IMG/VR virus record: IMGVR_UViG_3300025646_000173
Span: 1-34,438 of that record
Origin: a virus
Length of the DNA stretch: 34,438 nt
Reading direction: 5' to 3' (one strand)
Shown: positions 22,316 through 31,615 of the stretch, piece after piece
How the letters are laid out: each line of letters opens with the position of its first letter
Position numbering within the stretch: the stretch's first letter is position 1
Notes under the pieces: model-generated
Database searches by the model: none
What the model was told of the DNA's origin: nothing
Seen by the model: only the letters and a program-made list of their open reading frames with translations
Made by a program: the position numbers and the translations under genes

Positions 22316-22801
22316 TTACTGGAAAAGGGAAGTGAATTCTTCGGGGTTGGTAGAGTTGCCCATTGCGTAGGCAAGTTCTTCCATGAGGTCTTGTCGTCGA
22401 GGACCACCCAAGACGACGGCTCCCTGAGGCAAGACTCTACCTGCCATGACTTGGGAGTACAGGTGGGGATCGCGGGAGGCAACCACCGCCATGTTTCGCT
22501 CGATCATCTCCTCAATACGACGGCGCTTGAGGTCTTCTCCCAAATTGCTCATCGCCTCGGAACGACGTTCCTGATAGCGACGTTCTGCTCGACCTTCGTC
22601 AATGAAGTCCTGAATAGGAGTAAGGTTGTAGGCTCCCTCTGCAATCGGAGCAACAACCTCTGACCCCAAAAATCCCGCAGTTGGCAACACAAGACCCGCA
22701 GTCACAAGAGGATGGTCACGGGCATAGGCCCGAACACTGTCGTTCTTGCTGAACCCACTGGCCGTCTTGAGAAGACTTCGGATGCCTTTTAGTACACTCA
22801 T
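22316..22801 (-). CDS. Hypothetical internal virion protein, 161 aa
   Basis: Starts at an ATG with ATGA overlap to the upstream gene. A basic N-terminus (MSVLKGIRSLLKTASGF) precedes a hydrophobic segment (HPLVTAGLVLPTAGFLGSEV, about residues 30-50), then a charged helix with RAERRYQERRSEAMSN and a Gly/Pro-rich end. The amphipathic plus hydrophobic layout is common in small DNA-ejection proteins that enter the host membrane. No enzyme motif. Its neighbours have the same flavour, which supports a shared role in DNA delivery. Confidence 0.72.
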   Translation of the reverse strand: MSVLKGIRSLLKTASGFSKNDSVRAYARDHPLVTAGLVLPTAGFLGSEVVAPIAEGAYNLTPIQDFIDEGRAERRYQERRSEAMSNLGEDLKRRRIEEMIERNMAVVASRDPHLYSQVMAGRVLPQGAVVLGGPRRQDLMEELAYAMGNSTNPEEFTSLFQ

Positions 22802-23505
22802 GGGAGTAGCCCTGCTCGGGCGTAAGCCTCCTGAAGACCGGGCTTGCTTCGCTGTCGGAGTTTAGCAAGTTCTCTGACTTGCTGAGCCCCCACCAACTCC
22901 TGAAGATCTCGGCTCACGCCCATTTGGTAGGGAGCGTAATTGAGAGCCTGCCGGGAAAGATCCTGTGAACGACGGAGTTGTTGAGTTGTGCTAGGAGTCT
23001 GGCCTGCTTGCAGAAGGTCCGCAATCTCGTTGCCCGCACCCCGACGGGCGACACTTGGACCTTCATCCGAAGCAGCCCCCTTCAGCATCATCAGCAGGTC
23101 AACGGCCATCAAAGCGGTACCAAGGGCACCAGCACCGTACAGCAGTTTGCTGCCAATGCCTCCCGCCATCCTGCCTGCCACCTTGCCACCAAACCGCATC
23201 TTGCGGCCACCTTCCATGGCCTTTCGAGCAGCGGCCCGCTTCTCCCGGGAAACCCTGCGTCCCTCGCGGTAGCCGCTTTCGGCTCCCTCAATGATGCCTG
23301 CTCGCCGCAAAGCCTCCGCCTGCTCCGGGGTAAGACGCCCCATGAATTCACGGGTAAAATCAGGATCTCCCAAGAGACTCCGAAGTTGATCTTCAATGTC
23401 CTTGCCCGGAGTTCCAATAGGAGAACTTCGGCTTCCCTTTGGAATGGGAGAAGCACCCGTCAAAAGCCCGAGAAGAGCGGCTTGTTCTTGAACGCTAAGA
23501 GCCAT
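22798..23505 (-). CDS. Hypothetical internal virion protein, Gly/Ala-rich, 235 aa
   Basis: 235 residues. The N-terminal 100 are mostly charged helix (LTPEQAEALRRAG, then YREGRRVSREKRAAARKAM). A Gly-rich hydrophobic segment follows (about residues 105-145), containing MAGGIGSKLLYGAGALGTAL, which could insert in a membrane. The C-terminus is Gln/Arg-rich. This resembles small podovirus DNA-ejection proteins in composition. The stop overlaps the next gene by four bases, and its start overlaps the upstream gene by 11. Confidence 0.72.
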   Translation of the reverse strand: MALSVQEQAALLGLLTGASPIPKGSRSSPIGTPGKDIEDQLRSLLGDPDFTREFMGRLTPEQAEALRRAGIIEGAESGYREGRRVSREKRAAARKAMEGGRKMRFGGKVAGRMAGGIGSKLLYGAGALGTALMAVDLLMMLKGAASDEGPSVARRGAGNEIADLLQAGQTPSTTQQLRRSQDLSRQALNYAPYQMGVSRDLQELVGAQQVRELAKLRQRSKPGLQEAYARAGLLP

Positions 23506-23824
23506 GAGGCATCCTCTCTAACACAGGAAGTGCAGTCATTGTACCGACTCGAATCCGGGATACATCAGATTCTTCGTCGTATTCAGTTTCTACAAAGGCC
23601 CGGTCCCGCTGGATAGGACGGGTATTCCGATGTTCCCAAAGGAACCGTCGGACGGCTTTAGGACTCAGATCGGGACCGGGGAAGGAACGCTCATAACCCT
23701 CATGGTAAAAAGGCACCGCCTCCTCCGGAAACTCCTCCACCGGAAAGTGGGGGGACTCCAGAAAGACCACGCCGCCCGGATGACGGCCTGCAACCACCTT
23801 CGAGATCTCCTTCCAATCTCTCAC
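23495..23824 (-). CDS. Hypothetical protein, 109 aa
   Basis: Begins at a GTG at 23824 in a GTGA overlap. Soluble, acidic and Pro/Glu-rich (FPVEEFPEEAVPFYHEGYERSF), with a C-terminal strand region (SRIRVGTMTALPVLER). No known domain. An exact motif copy (complement on the plus strand, 23746-23755) encodes Ser-Pro-His near residue 25. It lies among ejection-type proteins and may be a small virion or assembly protein. Confidence 0.7.
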   Translation of the reverse strand: MRDWKEISKVVAGRHPGGVVFLESPHFPVEEFPEEAVPFYHEGYERSFPGPDLSPKAVRRFLWEHRNTRPIQRDRAFVETEYDEESDVSRIRVGTMTALPVLERMPHGS

Positions 23825-25500
23825 TGTCCAGTTCTCCGGGCACGGCGTCCAGCAATAAGTTCTTCCAACGCCCCAACTTCTCCCATGGTTGCTCCTCGAT
23901 CGGCTCGAATCTTAGCCAAGTTGGTGAGGTCTTCGTCGAAGATCTCTTCAGTCTCTCTCTGCCGCAACATATCTTCAATCGTTCTTTCTTGGCTTCGAAG
24001 GCCCGCAAGTCCTGTCTCCAAGCCAGAGAAGTCGGTACCAAACGCGGGGCCTTCGTAATCCCCCAAGAGATCTTGAAGTGCGTCTACCCGGAAACCTTCT
24101 TCTCTCTCAACCTCAGCACCGAGGCTCTCTCTGAAGTCTGTAAGAGAATCAACAGAGTCCACTGACTCCCCAAGAAGAATCAGAGGAGTAGCGTTCTGGC
24201 CTCCAAAGATCTTCTTGGAGACGTAAGCACCAAACCCCGTCATAAACCCCGCGGCCCCGTAGTCCCTTTCCTCGTCAAGACCTTCAAGATCCTCGAAACT
24301 GTCAGGAACACCGGCAGTCATCAAAGCCTTTCGCCGTGCATCCAACTGGCGACCTGCGGTCTGAATCGCACTTTGAAGGATCAAAGGACTGACCTTGGCT
24401 TGGGCTGCAAGATCAACCAGTTTCTTCTTGGTGTCTTGAATTGAAGTGGGATCGTCGGAAAGACTCCTGAAGATGTCCTGCAACCCTTGGTTGATGATGC
24501 CCCGAGAATCCTCTTGGATTCCACCGAGAGCATTTGCAATACCCGAAGCCATTCGTCGGTTTAGAACTTCCCTTGCTCCCAAAGGCTCTACCCCGGTATC
24601 CATCCCGAGCATTCCCGCCACACCCGCTATAGCCTCTAGTTTGAACTCAGGAGAGCCAGTCGAAAGATTGGAAGCCACAAACTCACCAATGCCGGTGTCT
24701 TCGCCGAGAGCCTCCAACACCATTCTCTGTCGAGTGTTGAGATCTTCAAAAAACCACCGCGTAGGATTAAGGGCCTTCAGGATGTCTGTTCCAGCCCGAG
24801 ACAGCCTATCACTGTCAATGCCGAAAGCAGACAGATCTTGAGACTCAATCCAGTTTGCAGAGGCCAAGGAATCTGCAATGGATGCCCCTACCTTGTCCAC
24901 TACAATTTGGTTCTTGAGGATCTCATCGTCAAGACCCTTCATAATTTTCCGAAGATCTTCAGAAACATTCTCATTGCCCGTCCTCAGCATGGTCTGAGCC
25001 TTGATCATTGCGACCTCAAAGGCTGACCGCTTTTTACGGATTTCTGCAAGTTCTTCTTCGTAACGGAGTTGGGACTCTCCAAGGGCTCTTGCCTTCTTAG
25101 CCTCCAACTGTATCTCTTCATCCTTCATCGCAAGAAGTTCTGAGTACTTCTCACGCTCAAACGACTGTTCCTCTTCAAACCTGCTTTGTTCTTGACCCAT
25201 GCGTTCGCGAGCAACATCGGCTTCAATCCTCGCCTTCTCGGCGAGAAGTTTACGGTAGTCCTCCTGCGATTGAGCAGTAGCAGTAATTCCGGCAAGTTGG
25301 ACAGCATTTGAGGCAAGCCCCTGCTGACGAGCAAGATCCAACTGCTCGCGTTGCATCTGCTCCTGCGAACGCTGACGCTGGGCCGCCATCGCCTGCTGTG
25401 CCCGGATCTGCTGCTGCTGAACAGAAGTCTGTTGAGCCTGAGCAATAGGCTGTTGAGCGGCTTCAGCAGGATTGAAAAGAGGAGATGCGCCTCGGGACAT
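23821..25500 (-). CDS. Coiled-coil internal virion protein, 559 aa
   Basis: I chose the ATG at 25500, because GAGG lies six bases before it; a TTG at 25512 is the alternative. Residues 10-60 are Gln/Ala-rich. Residues 60-180 form a long coiled coil (LLAEKARIEADVARERMGQ, then FEREKYSELLAMKDEEIQLE). The rest is helical with Gly-rich turns, including a segment with GAAGFMTGFGAYVSKKIFGG that could touch a membrane. The Gln-rich start and long coiled coil are typical of podovirus internal or ejection proteins, which exit the capsid before DNA. No enzyme motif. It is translationally linked to its neighbours at both ends. Confidence 0.78.
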   Translation of the reverse strand: MSRGASPLFNPAEAAQQPIAQAQQTSVQQQQIRAQQAMAAQRQRSQEQMQREQLDLARQQGLASNAVQLAGITATAQSQEDYRKLLAEKARIEADVARERMGQEQSRFEEEQSFEREKYSELLAMKDEEIQLEAKKARALGESQLRYEEELAEIRKKRSAFEVAMIKAQTMLRTGNENVSEDLRKIMKGLDDEILKNQIVVDKVGASIADSLASANWIESQDLSAFGIDSDRLSRAGTDILKALNPTRWFFEDLNTRQRMVLEALGEDTGIGEFVASNLSTGSPEFKLEAIAGVAGMLGMDTGVEPLGAREVLNRRMASGIANALGGIQEDSRGIINQGLQDIFRSLSDDPTSIQDTKKKLVDLAAQAKVSPLILQSAIQTAGRQLDARRKALMTAGVPDSFEDLEGLDEERDYGAAGFMTGFGAYVSKKIFGGQNATPLILLGESVDSVDSLTDFRESLGAEVEREEGFRVDALQDLLGDYEGPAFGTDFSGLETGLAGLRSQERTIEDMLRQRETEEIFDEDLTNLAKIRADRGATMGEVGALEELIAGRRARRTGQ

Positions 25501-25508
25501 GGGATACC

Positions 25509-26570
25509 TCAAGCGTTGGCAAGGAACTCACTGAAACCAGAACTATAGTCTTTGACTCCCTCAATCTGACCGTAAGAAGTCAGAGTTGCAAGGAGAGGAG
25601 CAAAGGCAATGTTTGAGAATGGGTTGCTTTGAATGAACTGAGCATACTGCCAGTTGCCCATGCTCTCATGCTTTGCCGCTTCCAACTCCATCATGGAGAT
25701 CATGTTTGCTCCGGCCTGATGCAGACCGGAAGCCAAAGTGTTGTATTGAGATTCAAGACCTCCACCGGCAATCATGGCCTGCACCACATTCTGGCCCAAA
25801 CCCGCATTGAACTGCTGGTTCTGTCGGTAGATCTGGGTTTGCTGGGCCTGAACTTCGGCGTCTCTTTGACCCATGAGTTGCGATCTTTGAGCAATCAACA
25901 TGGGATCTCCAGTAGCCTTGATCTGGGCATCAAGTTGTTGGATTTGAGATCCGTAGTTCTTGACCAATCCGTAAGCAGCCTCTGACAGATAGGTCGAGCC
26001 TGCAATCTTTCCTTCTTCTTCCACGCGGCGGGCTTCTGCTACAATCTCGTTAGCCCTGTCCGCACCAATCCCAGCCAACTGTCCTGCAACATCCGTCAGT
26101 TGGCCCGCAGCCGTTTGCCCCGCCTCTCGAATGCTTTGCGCTCCCTGCGTCGTGGAGGCCAAAGCCTGATTCGCGGCTGCAAGATTCTGCTGGTAGTTGA
26201 ACTGATTGGTCTGCCCAGCGGTTGCTGCATCTCCCATTATCAGACCCATCATAGTGTCATAGTCGGTAAAACCACCAGACGACGGGGCTCGTTGAAACGT
26301 TACAGAAGAAAATGGATTCTGGAAGGATCCCCCCACTTGCCTTTGGAACATCCCGGTGGCGGGGTTGAAGTTGTAACCTTCGGGTGCTTGAGGCTGTACG
26401 TTTTGGAAAAGATCCATGTACGGGCCATAGGGAGACGCCGTTGGGGGCGGACCCTGAAAGCCGGGAGTATTCCCCCCACTCCCCATGTTGTAGCCCGGGT
26501 TCGTGGTGGAGCCGAAGTTCGTGAAGGTCGGCCCGCCTCCAAATGCTCCAAATGAACTCATCGAACTCAT
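25509..26570 (-). CDS. Internal virion or tail-linked protein, 353 aa
   Basis: The N-terminal 95 residues are Gly, Pro, Phe and Tyr rich with low complexity (SFGAFGGGPTFTNFGSTT..), and hold two exact motif copies at 26328 and 26471 read as Val-Gly-Gly and Ser-Gly-Gly. From about residue 110 it is an Ala/Gln-rich helical protein with a coiled-coil part (QSIREAGQTAAGQLTDVAGQ). Such a floppy head with helical body is seen in DNA-ejection proteins of podoviruses. The start forms a TGATG junction with the nozzle gene. Exact role unknown. Confidence 0.75.
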   Translation of the reverse strand: MSSMSSFGAFGGGPTFTNFGSTTNPGYNMGSGGNTPGFQGPPPTASPYGPYMDLFQNVQPQAPEGYNFNPATGMFQRQVGGSFQNPFSSVTFQRAPSSGGFTDYDTMMGLIMGDAATAGQTNQFNYQQNLAAANQALASTTQGAQSIREAGQTAAGQLTDVAGQLAGIGADRANEIVAEARRVEEEGKIAGSTYLSEAAYGLVKNYGSQIQQLDAQIKATGDPMLIAQRSQLMGQRDAEVQAQQTQIYRQNQQFNAGLGQNVVQAMIAGGGLESQYNTLASGLHQAGANMISMMELEAAKHESMGNWQYAQFIQSNPFSNIAFAPLLATLTSYGQIEGVKDYSSGFSEFLANA

Positions 26571-29218
26571 CAGGTGTTCCTTTCGCTGGTGTCGGTGTTC
26601 GTGGTGCGGCCCCTACAGATCACCGCCATCAACTTATAGTCTACGTCCGGACAGAAGATCTCGATCCCCGGATTGAGGGCTGAGTCCTGAATTCCGTGGC
26701 GGCCCCGGGTCTGAATGCCCGTGGCAGTGAACGCCGCGTAGTCTTCGGACTCCCCGTTCTTGATGGATTCCCCAATAATAGTACCAGAAAAATCCACGGG
26801 AATAGAAGAAACTGCCGCAGAATCCGATTCCGTGTTGTAGACAAGGCCCCGGAAGAACTTGTAGCCGGTAGTCCCTCCACTAACGTCGGAGAAGTGGCAG
26901 CCCACGGACGAGACCTGCTTGTTCTGGAAGAGGTCCATGGTGGACACCACCTGATTATCCTCCGTCCGGACCATGGGCAGGGCCCCGCCGACGTACCGGA
27001 ACAGGACCGGGCTCAGGGCGATAACGTCCCCCACCGCCAGAGCATCCCACCGATTGAAGACGATGGATCCTTGGCCGTACCCCGGAAGAGTCAGGTTGGC
27101 TGTGCCGGGGGTGACGCTGAAAATCTGCTTCTTGGTACCGACCTTTGAGGGGTCTGAAGACGCTACGACGTAAGCGTAGGCCCCAACAAGATCGTAGCCA
27201 GAACCAGACGAAATGCTCTTAGCCGTAGAAGTGTCAGTCAGAGGCTCTACCGTAGTGACACCGCTAGCCGTGGTGACTGATCCCACCTTGAAGATGACAT
27301 CGCCGTCATATTCTAGAGTACGGATCGTGGAGGTCCCGTTTGGGATAGCAGTTGCACCGTTCGACGCCTTGACCCGGTCAAAGTCTTGGATGTAGACGCG
27401 GGGTTGCCACCCGTCGGGGATATTGGCTGAGGAGGTAGAGGGGGCATTTTGAAGGAAGAACGCCCGCTCCACCATGACAGTGTCTACCCCGATCGAGGTC
27501 CCGGTCTTGGGCCAGATCCCGGTGCGAACGTCGTCAAATGGAACGTCGTGGAACTCAGAGATGCGTCCAGTCCCGAACCACATGCAGACAGCCTTGTGCT
27601 GGTTGGGGTTCTGGATGTAGAGAGACGACGAGTACGGATCGTAACCAAGCCTCAGATCCGCCAAGTCATCGTACCAATCCTCCAACAGGAGGTTGTCGAG
27701 GGCTTGAACATCGTTGAGTTGGCCGTTGTTGGCGACGGACTTGAGGCCCTTCGTCGTCAGGAAGTAAACGACCGGGCCGACAGATGCCACACCGTTCCGG
27801 GCTGCAAGGCCAAAGCCAGCGTGGAGATCCTCGATCCTCAGGTAGATCCCGTTCCGGCGGATGTGGTACAGGCGGTCGTTGCTGAACCCGATTGCAAACT
27901 CGCCAGTCCTCACCAACTTCGAGACACGATTCTGGAAGACATCCGGAACGTACTTGTTGTTGATGGGGAAGAGTTCCGGACTTCGCTCCGTGAGCGAGGA
28001 CCACCGAATCTCCCCGACGTTCCGCTTTCGCTCCGCCATGCTGATGGAGACTTGGAAGGGTCCGGATCCTTCCGGCACATTCGTGGGCCCATCCGGATCA
28101 CCAATGATGAGACTGCCCTCAAAGGGCACGGCGGCACCAGCGTACGGAACCTCAGCGTCATAAATCGAACGGTCAAGATAGATGTCCTGCATCGCCAAAG
28201 AGATGTCGCTCAGGGCAAAACTCACCTTCTTGACGTTGAAGTCTGCCGTGTACGGAACCGATCCGTTGTCAGCGTCGGTGAGGTCAGCGACATCGTAGAT
28301 GCCGTCAAGGTGCATGATGCTGCCTGCGTACACTCCCCCCACTGATTGGAGGCGGACAGACCGGAACAGGTAGATCTGGTCGTACTTCGTGGAGTCCACC
28401 TCGCAGTACAGCGTTACCTGCTGGGCGGATGCCCCGAAGTCTTCTTCTTCCTTGGAAGTAATTTCGCTGAGGGCGGTGCGGCGTCCCGTCAGGCTGTTGT
28501 GGAGGTAGAACGCGAAAGAGTAATCGCCCGCCTCAAAGGTGTGGTTGTCGCCAGCCTGCGTCTCCAGCACAAACCGGAACCGGGGGTACTCCTCCGCCGG
28601 GTCGCCCCACTGGGTCAGGCTGTCGAAAACCTCCTCAGTGGGGGGAAGGCCGGGGCCTGCGTCCAGTACCGTCGAAACGAAATTGCCAAGGCCCGTGGGG
28701 TCCTCAGTGTAGAAGACGCGGGGAGCCTCTCCCCTCACGAACACAAACACGAAGCGGCCCATCGACACCACCTCCATGTTGGCAGTGGGGCTGACGTGAC
28801 TTCCTCCCGTGTGATCACTCAGAAGAATGGTCCGCCAACTGGTAGCCGCGTCCACGGCGAGCGTGGTCTGGAAGTCCATGTAGACAGCGGCGTCTGAGCC
28901 CGTCTTCACTCGGTACACGAAACCGTGGCCGAAGTGATTCTCCTTGATCTGGAAATGGACGGGGTAGCAGTCCGTGACCCTCGAAGACTTTGTGGCGGCA
29001 GGAGGAGCGTCTGCTCCAAGACTGCTGAAGTCTTCGAGAGTGCCAAGAGTGTGGACATACTTGAAGCCCGAGGAAGGACGGCACCCAAACTTGCGAGAGC
29101 CATCAATGCCCACGACCTCATGGGCAAGACCCTCCCCACTGAGGGCGATTCGTTCAATGCCCTTGTTCTCAGAGGCAGTAATAGTTGGGTAGATCCACCG
29201 TCTATTGATCTCAGCCAT
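26570..29218 (-). CDS. Tail nozzle / tail tubular B-like protein, 882 aa
   Basis: Large beta-rich protein. The sequence from about residue 400 to 570 (RTGEFAIGFSNDRLYHIRRNG, GVASVGPVVYFLTTKGLKSV, ADLRLGYDPYSSSLYIQNPN) repeats strand-loop units like the beta-propeller and barrel parts of podovirus tail nozzle or stabilisation proteins (gp12 of T7 and gp10 of P22 are the known relatives by layout). It would form the distal tube through which DNA and ejection proteins pass. Two motif copies (28334, 28637) are read as Val-Gly-Gly and Pro-Pro-Thr. Assignment rests on length, layout and place, not on a catalytic motif. Confidence 0.78.
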   Translation of the reverse strand: MAEINRRWIYPTITASENKGIERIALSGEGLAHEVVGIDGSRKFGCRPSSGFKYVHTLGTLEDFSSLGADAPPAATKSSRVTDCYPVHFQIKENHFGHGFVYRVKTGSDAAVYMDFQTTLAVDAATSWRTILLSDHTGGSHVSPTANMEVVSMGRFVFVFVRGEAPRVFYTEDPTGLGNFVSTVLDAGPGLPPTEEVFDSLTQWGDPAEEYPRFRFVLETQAGDNHTFEAGDYSFAFYLHNSLTGRRTALSEITSKEEEDFGASAQQVTLYCEVDSTKYDQIYLFRSVRLQSVGGVYAGSIMHLDGIYDVADLTDADNGSVPYTADFNVKKVSFALSDISLAMQDIYLDRSIYDAEVPYAGAAVPFEGSLIIGDPDGPTNVPEGSGPFQVSISMAERKRNVGEIRWSSLTERSPELFPINNKYVPDVFQNRVSKLVRTGEFAIGFSNDRLYHIRRNGIYLRIEDLHAGFGLAARNGVASVGPVVYFLTTKGLKSVANNGQLNDVQALDNLLLEDWYDDLADLRLGYDPYSSSLYIQNPNQHKAVCMWFGTGRISEFHDVPFDDVRTGIWPKTGTSIGVDTVMVERAFFLQNAPSTSSANIPDGWQPRVYIQDFDRVKASNGATAIPNGTSTIRTLEYDGDVIFKVGSVTTASGVTTVEPLTDTSTAKSISSGSGYDLVGAYAYVVASSDPSKVGTKKQIFSVTPGTANLTLPGYGQGSIVFNRWDALAVGDVIALSPVLFRYVGGALPMVRTEDNQVVSTMDLFQNKQVSSVGCHFSDVSGGTTGYKFFRGLVYNTESDSAAVSSIPVDFSGTIIGESIKNGESEDYAAFTATGIQTRGRHGIQDSALNPGIEIFCPDVDYKLMAVICRGRTTNTDTSERNT

Positions 29219-29475
29219 CAGTCTTCGCTTTCATGAGGAAAGAGTTCGTTCCACTGTTTTCGTCTTTTGGCACACCCACAGTTAGATTTGAAGGAGGCAG
29301 AGAGTTTCTCTCCGACGTTCTCTAACTTCATTTTCCGGAGAGCCCGGGTAATGTCGTCTCCGAGACCCCTGCTCACGCCGTCATAGTCTTTGCACGACAA
29401 GCAGTCGCTGTTTGTGGGAGTTCCACTGAAGTGTCCCAGCGTGCAGTAAGGCCCATTCAGATTGTAGCACTTCAT
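29218..29475 (-). CDS. Small Cys-rich phage protein, 85 aa
   Basis: The ATG at 29475 is chosen because it makes an ATGA overlap with the preceding stop; a longer reading frame reaches 29577. Cys residues occur as C3, C10, C24 and C27 (CLSC), then C65 and C67 (CGC) before KRRKQWNELFP. The pattern CGC-x2-R followed by a short Trp/Leu-rich end is common in small phage proteins next to tail genes, and paired Cys could bind zinc or form a disulphide knot. A helix (GLGDDITRALRKM) lies between the two clusters. Role unknown, but its place next to the nozzle gene suggests virion assembly. Confidence 0.72.
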   Translation of the reverse strand: MKCYNLNGPYCTLGHFSGTPTNSDCLSCKDYDGVSRGLGDDITRALRKMKLENVGEKLSASFKSNCGCAKRRKQWNELFPHESED

Positions 29476-30548
29476 GGTGTTGGACAATTTGCAGCCCCCC
29501 AATCTTCGATGGTAGACCTTGCCGTGGCCCGGATAACTTGAGTCCTGCTCACAGTTGCAGGAAGACTCAAAACGCAAGGACCCGTATCGTAAATATCTAC
29601 TCCAGCAGCACTTCTAGTGTGAGGGGCTTGCTGTTCTCCTTGCTCACAAACTTCGGTCTCCGGGTAATTCAGATCTGGCAACCCAATAGGCAAATACCCA
29701 ATACCTAATGCCCTCTCCATAGCAAAGCACATGGCCTCCGTGTTTCCTTGGGCCAACTCGTAAGACCCAATATCATCATCGCAATCTACTCGGTTGTTCA
29801 GAATTCGATGTAAGTGGGCGTAAGGGAAGTAATAATCGTTTTGGTCAGAGATTGGAAATGTCTCTTGATAAACGATACTTCCACTTTCATCAAACTCTTG
29901 GACAAGTGTTTGTCCACTCCTTATCTGCCGATACGCGACAGACAATGTTTCAGGAAAAATGCTAGGGGTAAAAGCACTTCCTGCCCCATTTAAGACTCCG
30001 CCGTTCGGGATGAGAATCATGCACCTTTCTTCTTCATCACAATTGTAATCATCGTTTACAATATCCCATGCGTAGGCAGAAAAATTTGGGCCGGGTTCAT
30101 TAGAGCCAACGAAGAGAAAGTTGGAATTAGGACTTCCAAGATTTGACCATGTGACAGTGTAATCAGTTGTCACAACATTTCGTATTCGCTCTGAACCCAA
30201 GAAGTAGTAAGTCACACTCTCCGAGGAGTACGAACCACTTCCGGTAATAGAAAGACCACCGCTGATATTGCCATTGCTGTAGGGGTTAGATTTCGGGCAT
30301 GTGCAAATCCACTCAGGTGTTCCTATTCCACCTCGGTTTAGAATGTACCCCGGCTGCCCAATCGCAATAAACGAAAAGTTACGAGACATCGTCTCGTAAT
30401 CGTCATCAAAACAATCTGAAGAAGAATAGGTGTCAGTAAAAGTTCCAGTGGCTGTGTAATTCAGATCTACATACATGCAGTCAAGCCTGCACCTTTCGGG
30501 GGGGCAGTCACAACAGCACACGGAACCAGCAAGTCCACCTCTACTCAT
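29472..30548 (-). CDS. Cys-rich structural or surface protein, 358 aa
   Basis: Start at the ATG at 30548, two bases after the preceding stop. The N-terminus is Cys-rich (MSRGGLAGSVCCCDCPPERC), with more Cys at about 40, 80-82, and later pairs including YNCDEEERC. The body is a beta-rich, Asn/Ser/Gly/Tyr-rich protein (SITGSGSYSSESVTYYFLG) with no membrane span, typical of an extracellular-facing fibre or tail-surface protein. It is more AT-rich than its neighbours: the base block at 30061-30120 is 47% GC by count. That, plus the Cys content, hints at a separate origin. Not recognised. Confidence 0.7.
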   Translation of the reverse strand: MSRGGLAGSVCCCDCPPERCRLDCMYVDLNYTATGTFTDTYSSSDCFDDDYETMSRNFSFIAIGQPGYILNRGGIGTPEWICTCPKSNPYSNGNISGGLSITGSGSYSSESVTYYFLGSERIRNVVTTDYTVTWSNLGSPNSNFLFVGSNEPGPNFSAYAWDIVNDDYNCDEEERCMILIPNGGVLNGAGSAFTPSIFPETLSVAYRQIRSGQTLVQEFDESGSIVYQETFPISDQNDYYFPYAHLHRILNNRVDCDDDIGSYELAQGNTEAMCFAMERALGIGYLPIGLPDLNYPETEVCEQGEQQAPHTRSAAGVDIYDTGPCVLSLPATVSRTQVIRATARSTIEDWGAANCPTP

Positions 30549-30550
30549 GA

Positions 30551-31615
30551 CTAAACACAAGCCACACCAAGTGCAGGCATTCCTCCCATGATGTAGACGC
30601 GGCCAATGCCCCAAGACGCGGGAGCCTCAATCTCGACTGCCGTCACGATCGTGTCCACGGCATAGGCTTGAAGCGTGAAGGAGGCTACGACAGTTGATGG
30701 CTCGTTCTTGACGTTGACACTGAAGTCGTAGAGGACTCCAGCATTCGTGAACTCCAAGTCTTTGGAGCCACCGTCGTCCGCCAACACCACCTCCTGTACG
30801 GGATAGGAGTAGTAATCGACATTCCCGACGCTCCCCGCTGTAACCTCCCCCGTGATCTGGACAATGGTGGGGCGGCCCGTGGTGGAGATCGTGACCTTCG
30901 TATTGGTGCTGTCTGCCGCACCCACTGCCTTGATACCAAGCCCGTCCTCAAAGATGAGAGATGCGTTCTGGGCTCCAGCCTCAAAGGTCGTGGGATTCCC
31001 CCCACTATCGTTGACGGTGATGGTTTCGTGGAACCAGCGGTCAAACGAGAGGTTCACCGTCTGGCCGCTGGCGTCCGTCTTGATGTAATAGGATCGTCCG
31101 TTGGCTCCGCTCGTCCAGTCACCGGAGATCGTGAAGGTGTCGTCTCCTCCCGATGCGGAGATCGTGCCAGCATCCGACGCTACGTTGCCGTATCCGTCCA
31201 CCGCCGTCACACAAGAAACCAGAAACGAGCAGAGGTCGTCGCCCTTATCCAACTCGTAGTTGGTACCGCCCGCAACATTCGGGCTGGTTGTGATCCTGAT
31301 GAAGTCCGTATTGGCAGTCGTTATCGAAGTGTATGCGTTCCCCCCACCTCCACCACCGTCCGGGAAGTCAAAGTAGAAAGAATTCGGGGAAAAGAGACTG
31401 ATGTCTCCCATCGTGTTAACAAGAGACAAGCCGTTGCCATAACCAGACGCCATGGAATTGGCGTTGGAGTGTGGCACCCTGAACGCAAAATCAGTCAGGT
31501 TTCCCGGAATCGCCATCGACTCCGAAAACCCTGACATGATGTGGGGAGGATGGAGTCGAGGTACGATCGGTACCTCAACCCCGTCCATGTTGCTTGTGTC
31601 ATTCAGGTACGTCAC
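30551..31615 (-). CDS. Structural protein, beta-rich, 354 aa
   Basis: Begins at a GTG at 31615 in a GTGA overlap with a 45-residue gene; an ATG at residue 10 is an alternative. The N-terminus is disordered and Pro/Asn-rich, followed by a Gly-run, FPDGGGGGGNAY, encoded in part by a motif variant at 31339. The rest is Thr/Ser/Gly/Asp-rich beta structure (GGDDTFTISGDWTSGANGRS, then TIVQITGEVTAG). This is usual for phage tail or collar fibres. A second exact motif copy (30997-31006) encodes Ser-Gly-Gly-Asn. No catalytic motif. Confidence 0.72.
   Translation of the reverse strand: MTYLNDTSNMDGVEVPIVPRLHPPHIMSGFSESMAIPGNLTDFAFRVPHSNANSMASGYGNGLSLVNTMGDISLFSPNSFYFDFPDGGGGGGNAYTSITTANTDFIRITTSPNVAGGTNYELDKGDDLCSFLVSCVTAVDGYGNVASDAGTISASGGDDTFTISGDWTSGANGRSYYIKTDASGQTVNLSFDRWFHETITVNDSGGNPTTFEAGAQNASLIFEDGLGIKAVGAADSTNTKVTISTTGRPTIVQITGEVTAGSVGNVDYYSYPVQEVVLADDGGSKDLEFTNAGVLYDFSVNVKNEPSTVVASFTLQAYAVDTIVTAVEIEAPASWGIGRVYIMGGMPALGVACV

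Noticed and set aside
27449-28345. 298-codon plus-strand open frame opposite the tail nozzle-like gene
   Set aside because: Antisense shadow of a well-supported structural gene; composition is Val/Arg/Asp-rich with no recognisable domain.
4194-29501. Other six-C runs (near 4194, 9561, 19674 and 29495) followed by G, AT or AA
   Set aside because: They lack the AC after the C-run and were left out of the count; they may be decayed copies or chance.
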